This document shows, one piece after another, positions 34,797 through 47,169 of a stretch of DNA of 64,000 nt (within the stretch, counting starts at the first letter, position 1; each line of letters begins with the position of its first letter). Both the position numbers and the translations under genes were made by a program. A model generated the notes under the pieces. That model was given only the letters and a program-made list of their open reading frames with translations, searched no databases and was not told the DNA's origin. Origin of the DNA: Chlorocebus sabaeus (Eukaryota > Chordata > Mammalia > Primates > Cercopithecidae); the NCBI RefSeq assembly GCF_047675955.1, contig NC_132926.1:13335326-13399325 (forward strand), read 5' to 3'.

Positions 34797-35045
34797 ATAA
34801 CAAAAGTTAGCATTTGTGGAATGCTTCCATTATGCCTGGTTTGTTATGAAAATGCTTTATACCTCATCCCACTGGTCAGATATTACAGCTTTATGTAGAT
34901 AAGCTTATGATTCTCTATATAAGGATGAGGAAATCTGAGGCTTGGAGGGGTTCAAGAAGCCATTCAAGACCACCCATCGTCAGAGAGTGTGTATTTAAAC
35001 CTTGCTTGTCTGCTGCTAAGCCTATGCTTTCAGCCTCAACAGTTT
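34797..35045 (-). repeat. MIR SINE
   Basis: 'gttagcatttgtggaatgcttccattatgcctgg' and 'ataaggatgaggaaatctgaggcttggaggggttcaag' are antisense MIR landmarks. The copy is nearly full length. Confidence 0.75.
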
Positions 35046-37104
35046 CTCCTTTCTAGCTTGAATTTTAGTCAAGGGACATCAGAAGAAACAAACTGAGGTT
35101 TGGGGGCAATTAATGGATCTTGAGAGCAGTGACAGAGAAGAGTCTGACATAGTTTCTTCCATTTGATTTTCTCTTTTTTTTCCCCCTCCTTCCTCCCGCT
35201 TTTGTCCTTCCACAAGCATCTAATCGATGCTTGTGTCACCATGCTGAGTTTCTGTGAGACAGAGATGGCTGTCACCTAGTTCCTGCTCTAGAGCTGCTCG
35301 GGACCTAGAAGAGGACGTGATGATGCATCTTTGTAGGAAAACAGGCTGAGGACCATCACAGACCTACAGCTACAGCCTGGTCTGCCAGAGTACAGTGGGA
35401 AGAGCAGCTGGGGAAGTGAGGGGAACAAGTATCCCAGCCAAAAAAAGAAAAAAGACAGCATTGTATATGAAGGCCCCCAAAATGAAAGCACGTAACTTAT
35501 TCAAAGAGTGACAGTGTAGTCGGGGGAGTTTGGTCAGCCCAGCTGGACTGAAGGAATGATCATGGGAGATGATGGACATAAGGCTAGATGGAAGGGTGGG
35601 TTCCATCTAGGTCTTCAGATGGAACCTGGAGTCTCCTGATGGAACCTCCAGTGTGCCGTGAAGACCTCTGGAGACTACTGAAGGCAGAGACCCCAATAAA
35701 GATGGGAATAAGGGCCTGTGTTAGGACAGCGGGTAGCAGAGATGGGGTCAATGGTTAGCTTCAAAAGGCATTTCAGCTGTAAAATGAGCAGAACTTGGAG
35801 ACAGATTTGAAAGGGGGAGAAGAGGTCAAGGGAAAAATGAATATGAGGGTTTTAGCTGAAGCAGTGGGGTAAATGAGGGACATTGTTCACCAGGATGAGG
35901 AGGATGGTTGCAGGAGGATCCAGAGGAGGCTCGAGAAGGTGGCTAGGGAGGAGTCACTGAGTGCACTTTTGGCCCTGTTGAGTTGGGGGCATCTGCAGGA
36001 CATCCAGGTGGGGAAGCATATTTTTTAGCTATGCATTGTTCTGGGGGTTTTTTGGTTTTGTTTTTGCTTCTCCAGTCTACAAATAGAACTTGAATCCTCC
36101 TTAAATTCATGAACTTGACAGTAAAAGTAATGTCAGAATTAGTATGTCTTTATTGTGGCCAGAATAGACACCCTGTGGCAAGAGTCTAGAATATAGAAAG
36201 CAAATGGTGTTGTTGGCAGTCTGATATAGGCTCCCAGCTGCTGAGTAGGGGCCAGGTGTAGAGAGAGGGCTCTGGAGCAGGGGGGTGCTGGGGAAGGGTG
36301 CAGAAAAGGGAGGAGAAGAATTATCTCTAAGAATAAATCACTTTTGATTTTAATTTTACACACACGGAGCTCATAATACTCTCAAGAACATGCTCTGCAA
36401 TGGAGGAAGATAGATAAGAGCAAGCCTACCTTTATGGGAGGCTGGGGGACACTGTTGCTCTCTGTTGAACAGTCAGTCTCCAGTACACAAAAGGAATGTA
36501 TTTTTGGTACAGAGCAAGGAGAAAGTGATTCTCAACCCTTTCGTGGCTTTCTTCATGCCTTCCTAAATGTGCAGTTTACCTCTCAGTTCCGATCTGCTCC
36601 AAGTGTAGGGATAGGATTATGGATCTGGAGACATTTTAAATATCCAAAGTGAATGTTGCTCTCTCTCGCATTTTATTCTTATTTACTTAGCTACTGACTT
36701 GCTTTTAAAGCAGTGTCAAAGGGAATCTATATCTTCTGCAGTGTGTCTGATTCTGGAGTCTCACCTCCCTTCTTGTGTTAGTTTAGGAATGTTTCATTTC
36801 TGCAGAAACAGTGCTGTGATCTTTGCTTTTCTATGCATGCCTTTCATCTGGCGCTCACAATGTGCTGTACAGATGTTTCACTGCCAGACCCTGGTGCCCC
36901 CTCATTTGCTTTGTGATTCCTGGCCAGTTACAGTCCCTCTAGGCAATACCTCCTCTTTACCTATACTGACGCACAAAAATAAGGCACCTTTTGGGGGTAG
37001 GGAAGGGGTCTCCCTCCATTCACTCTCTCCTACTTCTTTGCCCATCATCAAACCCTTCTCATACTCTGGCTTCCCTGTTCAGTCTGTGTAACTCGCACTC
37101 ATCA
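35046..37104. other. mostly unique sequence
   Basis: The stretch 35800-36015 ('ggccctgttgagttgggggcatctgcaggacatccaggtgggg') may be part of a very old LINE, but I am not confident. Interleaved inverted repeats occupy 35599-35676. No exon is supported; the 130-codon frame at 36699-37091 lacks a recognisable domain. Confidence 0.4.
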
Positions 37105-37390
37105 AGTGATAAATTCAATCATTAATTCAATATGTCCGTAGTGAGTGATATACTAAGTACTGTGCCTGTTGTATCCCTAGGGATACAGCAATGCACAAAA
37201 CACAGTCAGTTACTGCGTCTAAGCGCTCACCAAATGTAGTGGGTGAAATGAATGAAAAGTGAGCACAAACTTAACAGTTTGACATGGTGGATGCTAAAAT
37301 AGGAGGACCCACTAGGTGCTATAGGAACATGGAGTATAGGCCACTAACCCATCTTAATTAGGCAGAGAATGCTTCCTGTAGGATGGAAGA
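37105..37390 (-). repeat. L2 LINE fragment
   Basis: 'gatatactaagtactgtgcctgttgtatccctagggatacagcaatgcacaaaacac' is the antisense L2 end, with 'aggcagagaatgcttcctg' later. Confidence 0.65.
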
Positions 37391-37394
37391 GCTT

Positions 37395-37536
37395 GCTATA
37401 GTTTGGCTCCTGGGTCTGCAGTTTACAAGCTGTTTTACTTTGGGCAAGTCACTGTACACCTCTGTGCCTTTAAAATGTGATAATGATGTAAAAACTTAGT
37501 ACAGCACCTAGCACATAGTAAATACTCAATATACAC
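37395..37536 (+). repeat. MIR SINE fragment
   Basis: 'gggtctgcagtttacaagctgttttactttgggcaagtcactgtacacctctgtgcc' and 'cagcacctagcacatagtaaatactcaat' are MIR. Confidence 0.75.
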
Positions 37537-37539
37537 ATA

Positions 37540-37620
37540 TTCATTCATTCCTTCATTCAGTAAAAATCATCTATCGAGTACTTACGATGTGTCAGGCAAT
37601 GCCCTGGAAAGTGTGGATAG
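37540..37620 (-). repeat. L2 LINE 3' end fragment
   Basis: 'ttcattcattccttcattcag...cgagtacttacgatgtgtcaggcaatgccctgg' is the antisense L2 terminus, abutting the MIR. Confidence 0.65.
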
Positions 37621-38344
37621 TGCACCCAGGTCTTGAAATACCAGTGTTTCTAGGAAATAAACTACATCATCTCAGTTCTTTTTATTTTTTTCTGCATGGA
37701 CTACACTTGGAGAAAGTCTTTGAAGTAACAATAGAAGTTCTTTTTTGCTGCCTGTTGAAGCAGCAACTCAGAGGATTTTCTAGGTGTGAGGGAAAGCCGG
37801 GCAGTGAGGAAGTCGCAAGTGAAGCTGTGCCCGAGTTGCATGTTTAGGGTTTTCATCTCACCAGCAGCTCCAGCCTATAGGAGTCACCCTTCCCAACCCC
37901 CATCCCTGTCTCAAATTAAGGTCTGCTTCGCATAGCAGGGCACAACAGGAATGCATTGTCATCTTCTGTTGCTGTCACAAATGGTCTAAAACCCTTTAAG
38001 CTGTGCAATCCCCCACTGCTGCTGAATACTTGAAGTTCTTGTATGAAACCTTAGCGTGACCCCACATCTCTGGTGCTGCCTCGTCTCAGAGAAACCTGTG
38101 AACCATGGAGGAGAAGTTCTCATCCCATAATGGACAGAAAGCTGCTGCTTCAGAGTGAGAAGTCTGAGCAGTGGGGAGCTAAGGAAGCTTACACTGTTGT
38201 TGATGATCAAAAACTGCAGCAATAAGCACTATCCTTCTCCAGGCCCAGAAACAGAGCGGGGGGCTGCAAGCCAGTTGAATTAAAAGAGGGAAGCCCCCCT
38301 GTTTGGAGACATTCTCTTTCTAGCAACCCTGGCCCTTTCTTTTT
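37621..38344. other. unique sequence
   Basis: Nothing recognised. Confidence 0.45.
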
Positions 38345-39010
38345 TCCTGAGATATAATTTAACATTAAGATTCACCATCTTAAATAATATCATTCAGTGC
38401 TTTTTGGTCTATGCACTATGTTGTGTGACCATCACCACTGTCTAATTCCAGAGCGTCCCATCACCCCAAAGAGAAATCTGCTACCCATTAACAATTGCTC
38501 CCCATCTCCCCCTTCCTCCAGCCCCTGGCACATACTAATCTACTTTTTGTCTCTATGGATTTGCCTATTCTGGATATTTCATAAAAATGGAATCCTGCAG
38601 TATGTGGCCTTTTATGTCTGACTTCTATCATTTAGCATGTTTTCAAGATTCATCTGTGATGCAGCATGTATCAATACTTCATTTCTTTTTTTATGGCTGA
38701 ATAATATTCCATTGCATGTTCCACCTTTTGGCTATCAGGAATAATGCTGCTGTGAACAATGATATACAAGTTTCCATGTGCATGTATGTTTTCAGTTGTA
38801 TTGGGTATATACATAGAAGCAGGATTACTGGGTCACATGGTAATTCTCTATTTAACTTTCTGAGGAACTGCCAAACTGTTTTCCACAATGGCCACGCCAT
38901 TTATATTCATACCGGCAATGTACACATGTTTCAGTTGGTCCACATCCTTGTCAACACTTATTATTGTCCTTTTCATTTTTAGCATAGACATCCTGGTGGG
39001 TGTGAGGTGG
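38345..39010 (-). mobile_element. L1M fragment
   Basis: Successive antisense L1 segments include 'ctatggatttgcctattctggatatttcataaaaatggaatcc', 'ttatggctgaataatattccattgcatg', 'ggattactgggtcacatggtaattctc', 'aggaactgccaaactgttttccacaatgg' and 'ccacatccttgtcaacactt'. It is truncated at both ends and non-coding. Confidence 0.92.
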
Positions 39011-39849
39011 TGTCCTTGCTTCTGTGCATTGATTTGGCCACTCTAGGCTTTGTCTACTACTTCTCTCTACTCAGGATAAGCTGCTATCAGAATAAGTTCC
39101 TCTGATCTGGGATCCAGAATATTTCCTAGAATGGAAAGGAAGATATGAACACTTTTTAACATGTTCTGGCATAGTTATGTCATTCTTACTGTTGACTTGA
39201 CCAGAGTCTGCATCATCCCAATCTTGAGCTCCCAGTTCAGATGACTCTCACTGCTGCTTGCTAATTATAAGGCCTACCTTTGGTAAGGCAGAGATAGCTG
39301 TTCTCTATTAAATCAGCCACTCTTCCTGCTCAGATAACTGGAGCGGGGAGTGGAGAAATTCATTGCTTTCTCTCACAATCTCTTGTTTCTCTTTATTGCT
39401 AAGCCAAGGGGTTAATGAAATATACAAAGAGCTCTTGTTTAAAAGAAATTAAAATCAGAACATAATCACGTCAAGGCCTACTACTCAAAAATTCATGATC
39501 CCTTGAACATATCTCATATAAAATGTTTTCAAGAGAGAGTTTGATAGGCAAGTTATCAAGTTATCCTTAACCAACTTAAGGGAACAAAGTATTTTCATGC
39601 ATTTTAGTTGGGTGTTTCTATTGCCTTTATACACTGGGGTTATAACTTACAATTATTCTTATCATTGAAGGAAGTCCTGAAGGATCTGCATCAAACAGTG
39701 AAATTACCAACTCATTATGTGTACTTGTGGGTAATCTGTGGATATTTTGTAATTCAAACTTTTCTAGCAAATTTAAACTATAATATGTCTCAACCAGCCC
39801 AAATTAATGAGGTTTTGGAATATGACCGTTGAATCTCATTACTAACAAG
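39011..39849. other. unique sequence
   Basis: Nothing recognised. Confidence 0.45.
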
Positions 39850-40080
39850 ACCTAAACGGTGAAGTGCAAAGCAAAACTGACTTTGCCTTTGAATCCCAGC
39901 TCTGCGCTGGCTGTATGACCTCGGGTAAGTCATTTTTTTCTCTAGTATAAAATGAGATTCTGATATGTAGGTTACAGGGCTGTTTTGAGAAGTAAATGAG
40001 ATGACTTATATAAAGTGTCAGTACAGAGACAGTCACATAAATAGGAGGCATTCAATAAAGGAAGCCATTAGTAGTAGTAC
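39850..40080 (+). repeat. MIR SINE
   Basis: 'ctttgaatcccagctctgcgctggctgtatgacctcgggtaagtcattt' and 'ggcattcaataaagg' are MIR front and back. Confidence 0.85.
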
Positions 40081-41699
40081 GGAAGATGTCTCATTCTATA
40101 AATAATTGATGTATTCCAAAAATGTTGCAAGTAAACACCCATTTGTTTTGTGGGTAATGAAACATTAACTAGATTAGGGAGCTGATTTTTAAGGAAGCCC
40201 ATAGTGAGCCCTCTTTTGTAAATAGACAGATCATTTCCAGTTTTCCTTGTTTTTATAGCTTATTTTTGAATAACAGGATTTCTTAAAATGTTACACACCT
40301 GTTCAGAATCCCAAGCCCAGCACCCCCATCTCTTGCCTCTACTTAAAAAATAGCTTGATTCTTGGGTTGGCAAATGCTGGTGTAACAAACAAACAACAAA
40401 ATGCCCCTTTGATGTGACTGTAGTGTATAAGGGAGCTCCAAGGTCTCTGAGTCAAAGGAGCTAGTGGCTCCTGGGAGAACAGAGCTGATTTCACTAATCT
40501 TGTTCTCCATCAGGCTTTGAAGGGAAATCTCACAAAAACGTTTAGGTTAAATTGAAAGCAAAAGTGCTCTCACTGTAATAAGGATCTCAATTATAACCCT
40601 GGGAGAGCAGATGGGCACCGGATTTGATAGAGAGGACCCTTTTAGCACATCCGTCTTTAATAACATCTACTGCAAAGAGTGGAGCCTTTGAAATTATTTG
40701 GTCAGTCCAAAGCAATGTTTTAAATAATGCAGCTGAGAACTTTTTGTTACATAGAACAGTCCTTACTGGTGCTGACTTTGAGGGTTGGATTAATTTTTCG
40801 TGAGTTCTTGGAACTCCAAAATACCTTTCCAACCTCTTCTGGTTTCTCAGGACTCTTTTTCTAATGTGTAGGGTGATTAAATTGTTTCTGTATGAAGGTA
40901 TTGAGGAGCTCTGTTTGTCACTGTCTGGAAGTGTGATTCTGGGGAGTTTGAGAATTCTCCAACAGACCATTATGAACTGGACTGTTCTACGATGTCCACT
41001 CTTCCTCTTCCATTTTCCTTGCCTATGCCCTGTGTACAGCACTATACATGCAATCATCAAACCAAGAAGACAGGTGGGAGAAGTATACTTCACTCTGACA
41101 GAGAAGTGCCTTTTTTAGAACTGTAATATTTAAATGAGGGAAGAGATTAATAGCTTATTTTTTCCCATTCATTTCCGGGAAGGGATCTTGGGGCCCTATA
41201 CCTATCCACTTGGGTTCCTAAGAGGAACTATCTTCATGTGTCTGATTGCTGGAAATAGGGTCCTGTCTAACAGAAGTGGAAAGTACTGACTTCATTGTTC
41301 GCCTTAGAGAGCAAACTCAGTCTCTTTATTTTCTGAGGCATCTCCCAAATACTCCAATCTACACAGATTGCTTCCATTCTTCAAACTCCTGTAATATATA
41401 TTTGTAGCAGAAAAAAAGTAGAAAATAGCTTTAAGCCTGCCTTTCTTTCCTAACATTTCATTATGTTATCAGAATTGAAGAATATCTGACATTTACTTAT
41501 ATAACTACATTTCAGAAGGAAGGAAGGACAGGCACTGTAGGACTAATTCTTCTATAGAAGCTTTAGTGTAAGTGCTGAGAACACTGTAAATGTAATAGAC
41601 AAGAGGAAAAACTCTGAACAGCCTTCTGAACAGCCCTCCCTGCTGTCTCCCTGTCAACCCAAATCCATGATAGATGCCACTCTGCTGTACTCCCATAGT
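40081..41699. other. unique sequence with a 168-codon minus frame
   Basis: The frame at 40587-41093 (minus) is among the longest in the window outside low-complexity DNA. It has a hydrophobic N terminus (LLGLMIACIVLY) followed by a basic region. I recognise no domain and no flanking splice pair. One frame of this length in 64 kb is within chance expectation. Confidence 0.35.
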
Positions 41700-41895
41700 A
41701 TCTGGTACTCAGCTCCATCCGGCACTCATCATACTCAGTTGTGATGACCTGTGTGAATGTTTGTCACCTCTACTAGATTGAGATCCATGACAACAAGGAC
41801 TGTGTCTTGTTCACATCTTTACCCCCAGTGCTCAGCATACAGCCTAAGTGCTCAGTATATGTTTGTCGAATAAATGATTGAGCAAATGAATGACA
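41700..41895 (+). repeat. L2 LINE 3' end
   Basis: 'ctagattgagatccatgacaacaaggactgtgtcttgttcacatctttacccccagtgctcagc' and 'gctcagtatatgtttgtcgaataaatgattg' are L2. Confidence 0.88.
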
Positions 41896-43243
41896 GAGCC
41901 ATGTAAAGTAGTTGGGGCCATGTCTCAAAAGAAGTGTTACTGAAAAAATAATAGGTGAATATTCCAGGTATCAGAATTGATCTGAATGATATTGTACTTC
42001 TGAAACCTACCAGAGTTTGGGCATATGATACTAGGAATCATGGAAACAGTGACAAATGTGGAATGTTCATCCAGTAAACAAATTGTGGGCTGCTGAACAT
42101 TTTTGCAACTCTCTTCATATTGTATTGATAGTACATGTATGAATCACTGCCTTCTTCAGAGTTTATCAGTCTCACATTAATGCATTGATCATCATTTGCG
42201 GAGGTGGGGAGTAGGAGAAATGAGCCAGCTCTAAGAAAGATTGTTGCTCTTTATGGGTAGCTAATCAGCAATGGCCTGATGCCTATTGGTAGGATTCTAC
42301 AGGTCATAATGTATATGCACAAGACCTTTTTTTCCTTTCATTAAGGGATAATTGATTGAGGTGAGAAGATTGGAGAGTCCTAGGAGATTTTTAATCCAGT
42401 GCCATCATGCTAAGCTTACTACATCAATAAGACAGTTCCATAGGGGAATGGAGGAGTAATTGAGATGCCACACCAGCTGGAATCCAGATGAAGATACATT
42501 TGGAAGCTTAATCACAATCATGTTCTACTCTAAATATTCATCCGTCTGTCTCCCAAAGAGGACAGGAAATTAAGTTGTCAAGGGCAGGGTGGGGATGAGG
42601 TTTTAGCTGAAAGAAGAAACCCATACCTTATCTTTAATCTCTAAATATGCAAGACTGTCTTAAATGGTTGAAACAAGGGCCTCTTCTTTCCAGTTTTATT
42701 TCCTAAGAAATATTTGAGCTGTTTATGCACAATTTTGTCAGCTTTACAGTTACCAAAATGGACTGTTAAGATAACTTAGCCTCCTCGCTGTGGGATAAAT
42801 ACAGACGAGCAATGCCATCTCAGTAGAAAAATGCTTTATTGAGCCAATATAGAAAAGTATTAAAGTTGTGTAAACATGCAGGAAGAAGCAGGGGAATGCC
42901 TAAACAGAGCTGATGGGCTGTGATTCCACATGCCTTGATATACTCTGTCCCAGAAGTTGAATGAAACCCTGAATGTAGTCAGTAGGAATTACATCACATG
43001 TTGTGAGGGCGTTTTTATTTCCAAGTTAAACTCTTTATGTCTCATCTCAATGGTCTCATGGCATCTAAATTTTATTTTAAATCGTGATTTCAAAAATATA
43101 TGTTGCTGCTATATGGTTGCTGCTATACGCTAAATGATAGCGTCCTTCGAAATTCTGACTCAACAATGTGAATCAAACATTGGCTTTTGTTAAACAGGAT
43201 AGTGAAGTTCAGTATTGTATTGTGCCCTGAGGAGCTTGCATTA
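41896..43243. other. unique sequence
   Basis: No named element or exon recognised. Confidence 0.45.
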
Positions 43244-43365
43244 GGTAGGGTGCCTTTGGCTGCAAGTAACAGAACAGTCCCTGTTTGAATTCGTTTTAAT
43301 AAGACAATGTACTGTGTCACGTAATAAGGAGTCGTTCGATAGGGGATGCTCCAGCTGTAAGATGT

Positions 43366-43884
43366 CCTGATTACACGCGGCATCATGTCATGTCTCAAGT
43401 CAGTGTTGCGGCTCCATCCTAAAACTTTGATTAGCGGTGGTGGAGGGGCAGGGTATATTGTTTTTCTATTTCAAGACAAAGAACTTAACTCCTGGCTGGG
43501 TGTGGTGTCTCACGCCTGTAATCCCAGCACTTTGGGAGGCCGAGGCGGGCGGATCACAAGGTCAGGAGATTGAGACCATCTTGGCTAACATAGTGAAACC
43601 TCGTCTCTACTAAAAATACAAAAAAATTAGCCAGGCATGGTGGTGGACGCCTCTAGTCCCAGCTACTTGGGAGGCTGAGGCAGGAGAATGGCGTGAACCT
43701 GGGAGGCGGAGCTTGTGGTGAGCCGAGACCGGGCCACTGCACTCCAGCCTGGGTGACAGCGAGACTCCGTCTCAAAAGAAAAATAAAAAAGAACTTAACT
43801 CCTGCTGAGCACTGTTTGGTTATGCCCAAGCCTGAAAGTAGCCTCCTCTCTCTTTAAATGCAGAGCCTGTACCCCTTAGGGTAA
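43366..43884 (+). repeat. direct duplication, copy A (split by AluY)
   Basis: About 205 bp of non-Alu sequence matches 45408-45617 at roughly 88% by my manual count, in the same orientation about 2 kb away. Shared stretches include catcatgtcatgt and ctatttcaagacaaagaac before the Alu, and ctgagcactgtttggttatg after it. Confidence 0.85.
43494..43787 (+). mobile_element. AluY-like insertion
   Basis: It carries AluY-type states 'gagattgagaccatcttggctaac' and 'gagaatggcgtgaacc'. It is flanked by exact copies of aaagaacttaactcct (43478-43493 and 43788-43803). Copy B of the duplication has the uninterrupted site. Confidence 0.95.
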
Positions 43885-44214
43885 TGTACTTCCTCTGTTT
43901 CTTCGTGGTCATCTTGGTGTGCTCCCTTTCCCAGTTTGCAACACCATCCTCAAACTGGGTCTAAAATAGCTGGGGGATGTCCTGGCCATCCTATCCCAAT
44001 GTTTCAATCTCCAGCTGAAGAAGGAGGTCATCTTTTCTCCATGCTTTTTTCTTAGGAGGGAGTAAACTTTTCCTAGAAGTTCATCAGTTGGACTTGTTCT
44101 CACTCAAAACCTTCCCAGGCCATTGGAGGGGGAGGTAGGAACACATCCATTCTCTTCATACTCTCTGTAATATGAACAAAACATAGTTCCCTGTGACACC
44201 ACTGAACTCATGTG

Positions 44215-44415
44215 GTGCCACAGAACGCAGGCTGTGGAGCCAGACAGTCCTGTACCTGAATCCCATCTCCATCACTAAATAGCAGAGTGACCTTGGCAAA
44301 TTGCAGAGCCTCAGTGAGCTTCATTGCTTCTTGGGTAAATATGGGTGTGAGCACCAGTCCCACACAAAGCTTGGAGAATTACAGCATGGAGCACAGGATA
44401 GGCACTGCTCAGTCA
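44215..44415 (+). repeat. MIR SINE
   Basis: 'gcaggctgtggagccagacagtcctgtacctgaatcccatctccatcac' is the MIR 5' part. Confidence 0.78.
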
Positions 44416-45407
44416 TTCTTCCCCGTCCACCTGTACTTTCCCATAGAGTGCGTCATGGTGCCAACTCGTTACCTAATGCACTTTTTTAAAAACCTAGGTA
44501 TAGGTCTTCCTTTTGTAACCCCATCTTCTTATTTACACATATAATGTGGTTTAAAGTATAATTGGATTGAATGTATGTGCATATACCAGTATTTAGTGTG
44601 AAATGTATTCTACATATGTACATTATAATTTGTGTATATATGTTATAATTCATACACATATTCGATCAGCAGTTCCATATTGAGAAGATATTCTTTGTTC
44701 CCTATTGTACCAGGCATTCTAGTTGTTCTGGTTTAATGATAATCAAATGAGCTCCATAGACTCATACCAGTTAGCAAACTGTGTGTTACTCGTCTAGGAC
44801 GAGAAATTGACATTAAACGTTTAGACACATTTATGGTCATTTGACACTACTAAAACATTCTAGTCCATGTTCATTTTTCTGACATTTTAATTATACAAAA
44901 GTATTGGCACATGAGAGATTGGAAATTTTTTAAAAAAACAAAAAAAAACTCTATCATTCGAGAAGCTTACTAGGATAGACGCATACCGAAGATACTCTTG
45001 GCCTTCCAGGCACTAAGGTTTATTTGGAGTGAAAAGAGATTATTATACAAAGTTGTTAAACAATAGTGTAAACACAATTGTGAAAAAGAATATCATAAGG
45101 CAGCTGTCAATGGCCCAGTGCCACATCAGTGGCTGTGGAAACACTTGCCACAGATGTCCGGAGGATGAGGTCACAGTGCAGCAGTCCTCCTTAAGCAGGT
45201 GGACTTGTTTTGATTTCCCCTGCATCCCAGGCCTCCCGTCAGGGCCTGCTCTGTCCCTTCTCACTCGGCAGCCTAGTGGGTTAATCTCCTGGTGAGTGAG
45301 AGCCTGTGAATGAAGCTGGATGGAGTTATATGTCAGACTGCAACAGGCATGCACTAAACATCTCGCTCCATCATCCTTGACGAGGCTTTGATGTTAGCGT
45401 GAAACAC
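44416..45407. other. unique sequence, AT-rich at 44.5-44.7 kb
   Basis: TA/TG-rich sequence at about 44540-44665 and an A-rich run at 44930-44947. Opposed open frames at 45029-45354 are not supported. Confidence 0.45.
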
Positions 45408-45617
45408 GTCCAATTACACGAGACATCATGTCATGTGTCAAGTCAGTGTTGGGGCTCCATCCTGACACTTTAATTAGTGGAGGTGGAGGGAAAGGGTGTA
45501 TTATTTTTCTATTTCAAGACAAAGAACCTGACTCCCACTGAGCACTGTTTGGTTATGCCCAAGCCTGAAAGTAGCCTTCTCTCCCTTTAAAAACAGAGCT
45601 TGTGCCGCTTAGGATAA
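45408..45617 (+). repeat. direct duplication, copy B (empty site)
   Basis: This is the counterpart of 43366-43884 without the Alu. At the Alu target it reads aagaacctgactcccactg uninterrupted. Similarity stops at both ends as abruptly as I can judge by eye. Confidence 0.85.
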
Positions 45618-46929
45618 CAGCCATAGTCTCAACTAACGAATAAAGCTATGGGCCAGTAAACCTAGTCTACCAGGAGCTGCTTTGTGAGCTGCCCAAGCTG
45701 CCAAGTGTTCTCATCTTCAGCAACATAAATGCTTAGTAATTATTGACTTTGTTTCTTGACATTAAAAAGTGACGACTAATGCTCTTATGTATCTCACAGG
45801 AGTATTTGTTGTTGAAGTTGAGATAGTGCCCATGGCAATGCCTTAGAAGCAATGAATGAGACTACAAGAATAGGCATGATGGAGGTGGGGGCTGAGTGGA
45901 GAGAGAGGGTGCAATTAGGGACCTCTGCTCAGAAGAGCCCTTGGTCAATTAGCAGTGGTTTGGCCCACACCTGAAAACATCTTGTTTTGCTTGTCCCATT
46001 GTGAGCAAGTGTTAAGTGTTGTGGTTCAGGGATATATTCCCCCCAGAAAAGTGTCTAGGCATGAACACAGCTCTTTGCCATTTGTGAACAGGGTCCTGGG
46101 TAATGAGAAACCAGCGCTTTGCTCTCTGGTCCCGGAAGAAGGTCGTCCAACTTAATACTGAGTGAAATCTCTGAACGTCAATAAGCTGCATTCATTATGA
46201 CATCTAGACTCCTGTGTAATTAAGACCTCAGGTCTGGCGTTTGGTTTATCAGCGTGTGTCGATTCTCATTTACATAAGACTTTGGTTTTTCCCACATCTC
46301 TGCACAGACGCTGCCAAAAAAAAAATACTATTAACAATGAAAGGGCTGAGGATAGAGTTACACAGCCCAACGTGTCTCTAATCCCTGCTTAACATTTCCC
46401 TTAAAAAGAACATTGCCCAATTCGGAAATTAAATGCCGTGCGTTTAGATGTTCTTTATGGGGGAGAGGGGAGGTAGGTTTTCCACTGCTTTATATTGAGC
46501 TTGAAAAACATCCGATTTCATGCCCCTTATTCAACTGTGAAGCAGAATTTGCTGCATAATTGGAGGGTGGTTTCTTTATCTCCCTTTTAGAAAACAACTG
46601 GCTGAAGCTTCTCTCACCTCCCTGTAGCTGGATGTTAAAAACTGAGGCTGGCCTCAAAGATTCCCTAGGTGTGTTCATCCAGTTCTGTTTATTCAAACTG
46701 AAGTCTGCTGGGTGTAACTGGATCCTACAAAGGAGGAAAGTCACTTCAGGGACTGCTGGAAACCATCCTTCCCTCTCTTTAGAGCTTTCTCCAAGGCAAG
46801 GGCGATGAGGACCCAACCCTTTGGATGGCTCTTCTTCTTTCAGTGTTAATGGCTACAAGGCAGATGGGTTTATTTTTGCAACTCAGATGAGAAAAAGCAT
46901 ATTTGAAAGAAGTCAGGGCACTTTGACAG
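45618..46929. other. unique sequence
   Basis: No named repeat. 46150-46480 is repeat-free with retained CpG and TAATTA-like motifs. A run of A lies at 46316-46325. Confidence 0.45.
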
Positions 46930-47030
46930 GACCACACATGGAGTTGGTTATATGACCTGGGAAATAGGACAGTCTTTATAGGTCTTCATTTTCACATCGA
47001 TAAAATGTGCTCATCTGTAAAATTAGGGAT
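46930..47030 (+). repeat. possible MIR fragment
   Basis: 'ggttatatgacctgggaaatagg...cttcattttcacatcgataaaatg' resembles the MIR core but is diverged. Confidence 0.4.
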
Positions 47031-47169
47031 GGAGAAAGAAGTCTAATAAAAAGGCTCAGAGAAAGGAGACTCTGGAGTTGACATAACAGGATTTAAGACT
47101 CTACGATATTAATTGTTTCAAGTAGCAAACCATCAAGAAAGGATAGAAATTTGTGGTTGCTTTCAGGGA

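Larger units (their letters stand above)
43244..44125. repeat. probable ancient repeat block, family not named
   Basis: 'ttggctgcaagtaacagaacag' and, beyond the Alu, 'ttttcctagaagttcatcagttgg...ccaggccattgg' resemble an old dispersed mammalian repeat I cannot name. It encloses duplicated copy A. Confidence 0.35.

Noticed and set aside
40587..41093. 168-codon minus-strand frame as a gene
   Set aside because: There is no recognisable domain and no splice or promoter support. One frame of this length is expected by chance in 64 kb of this composition.
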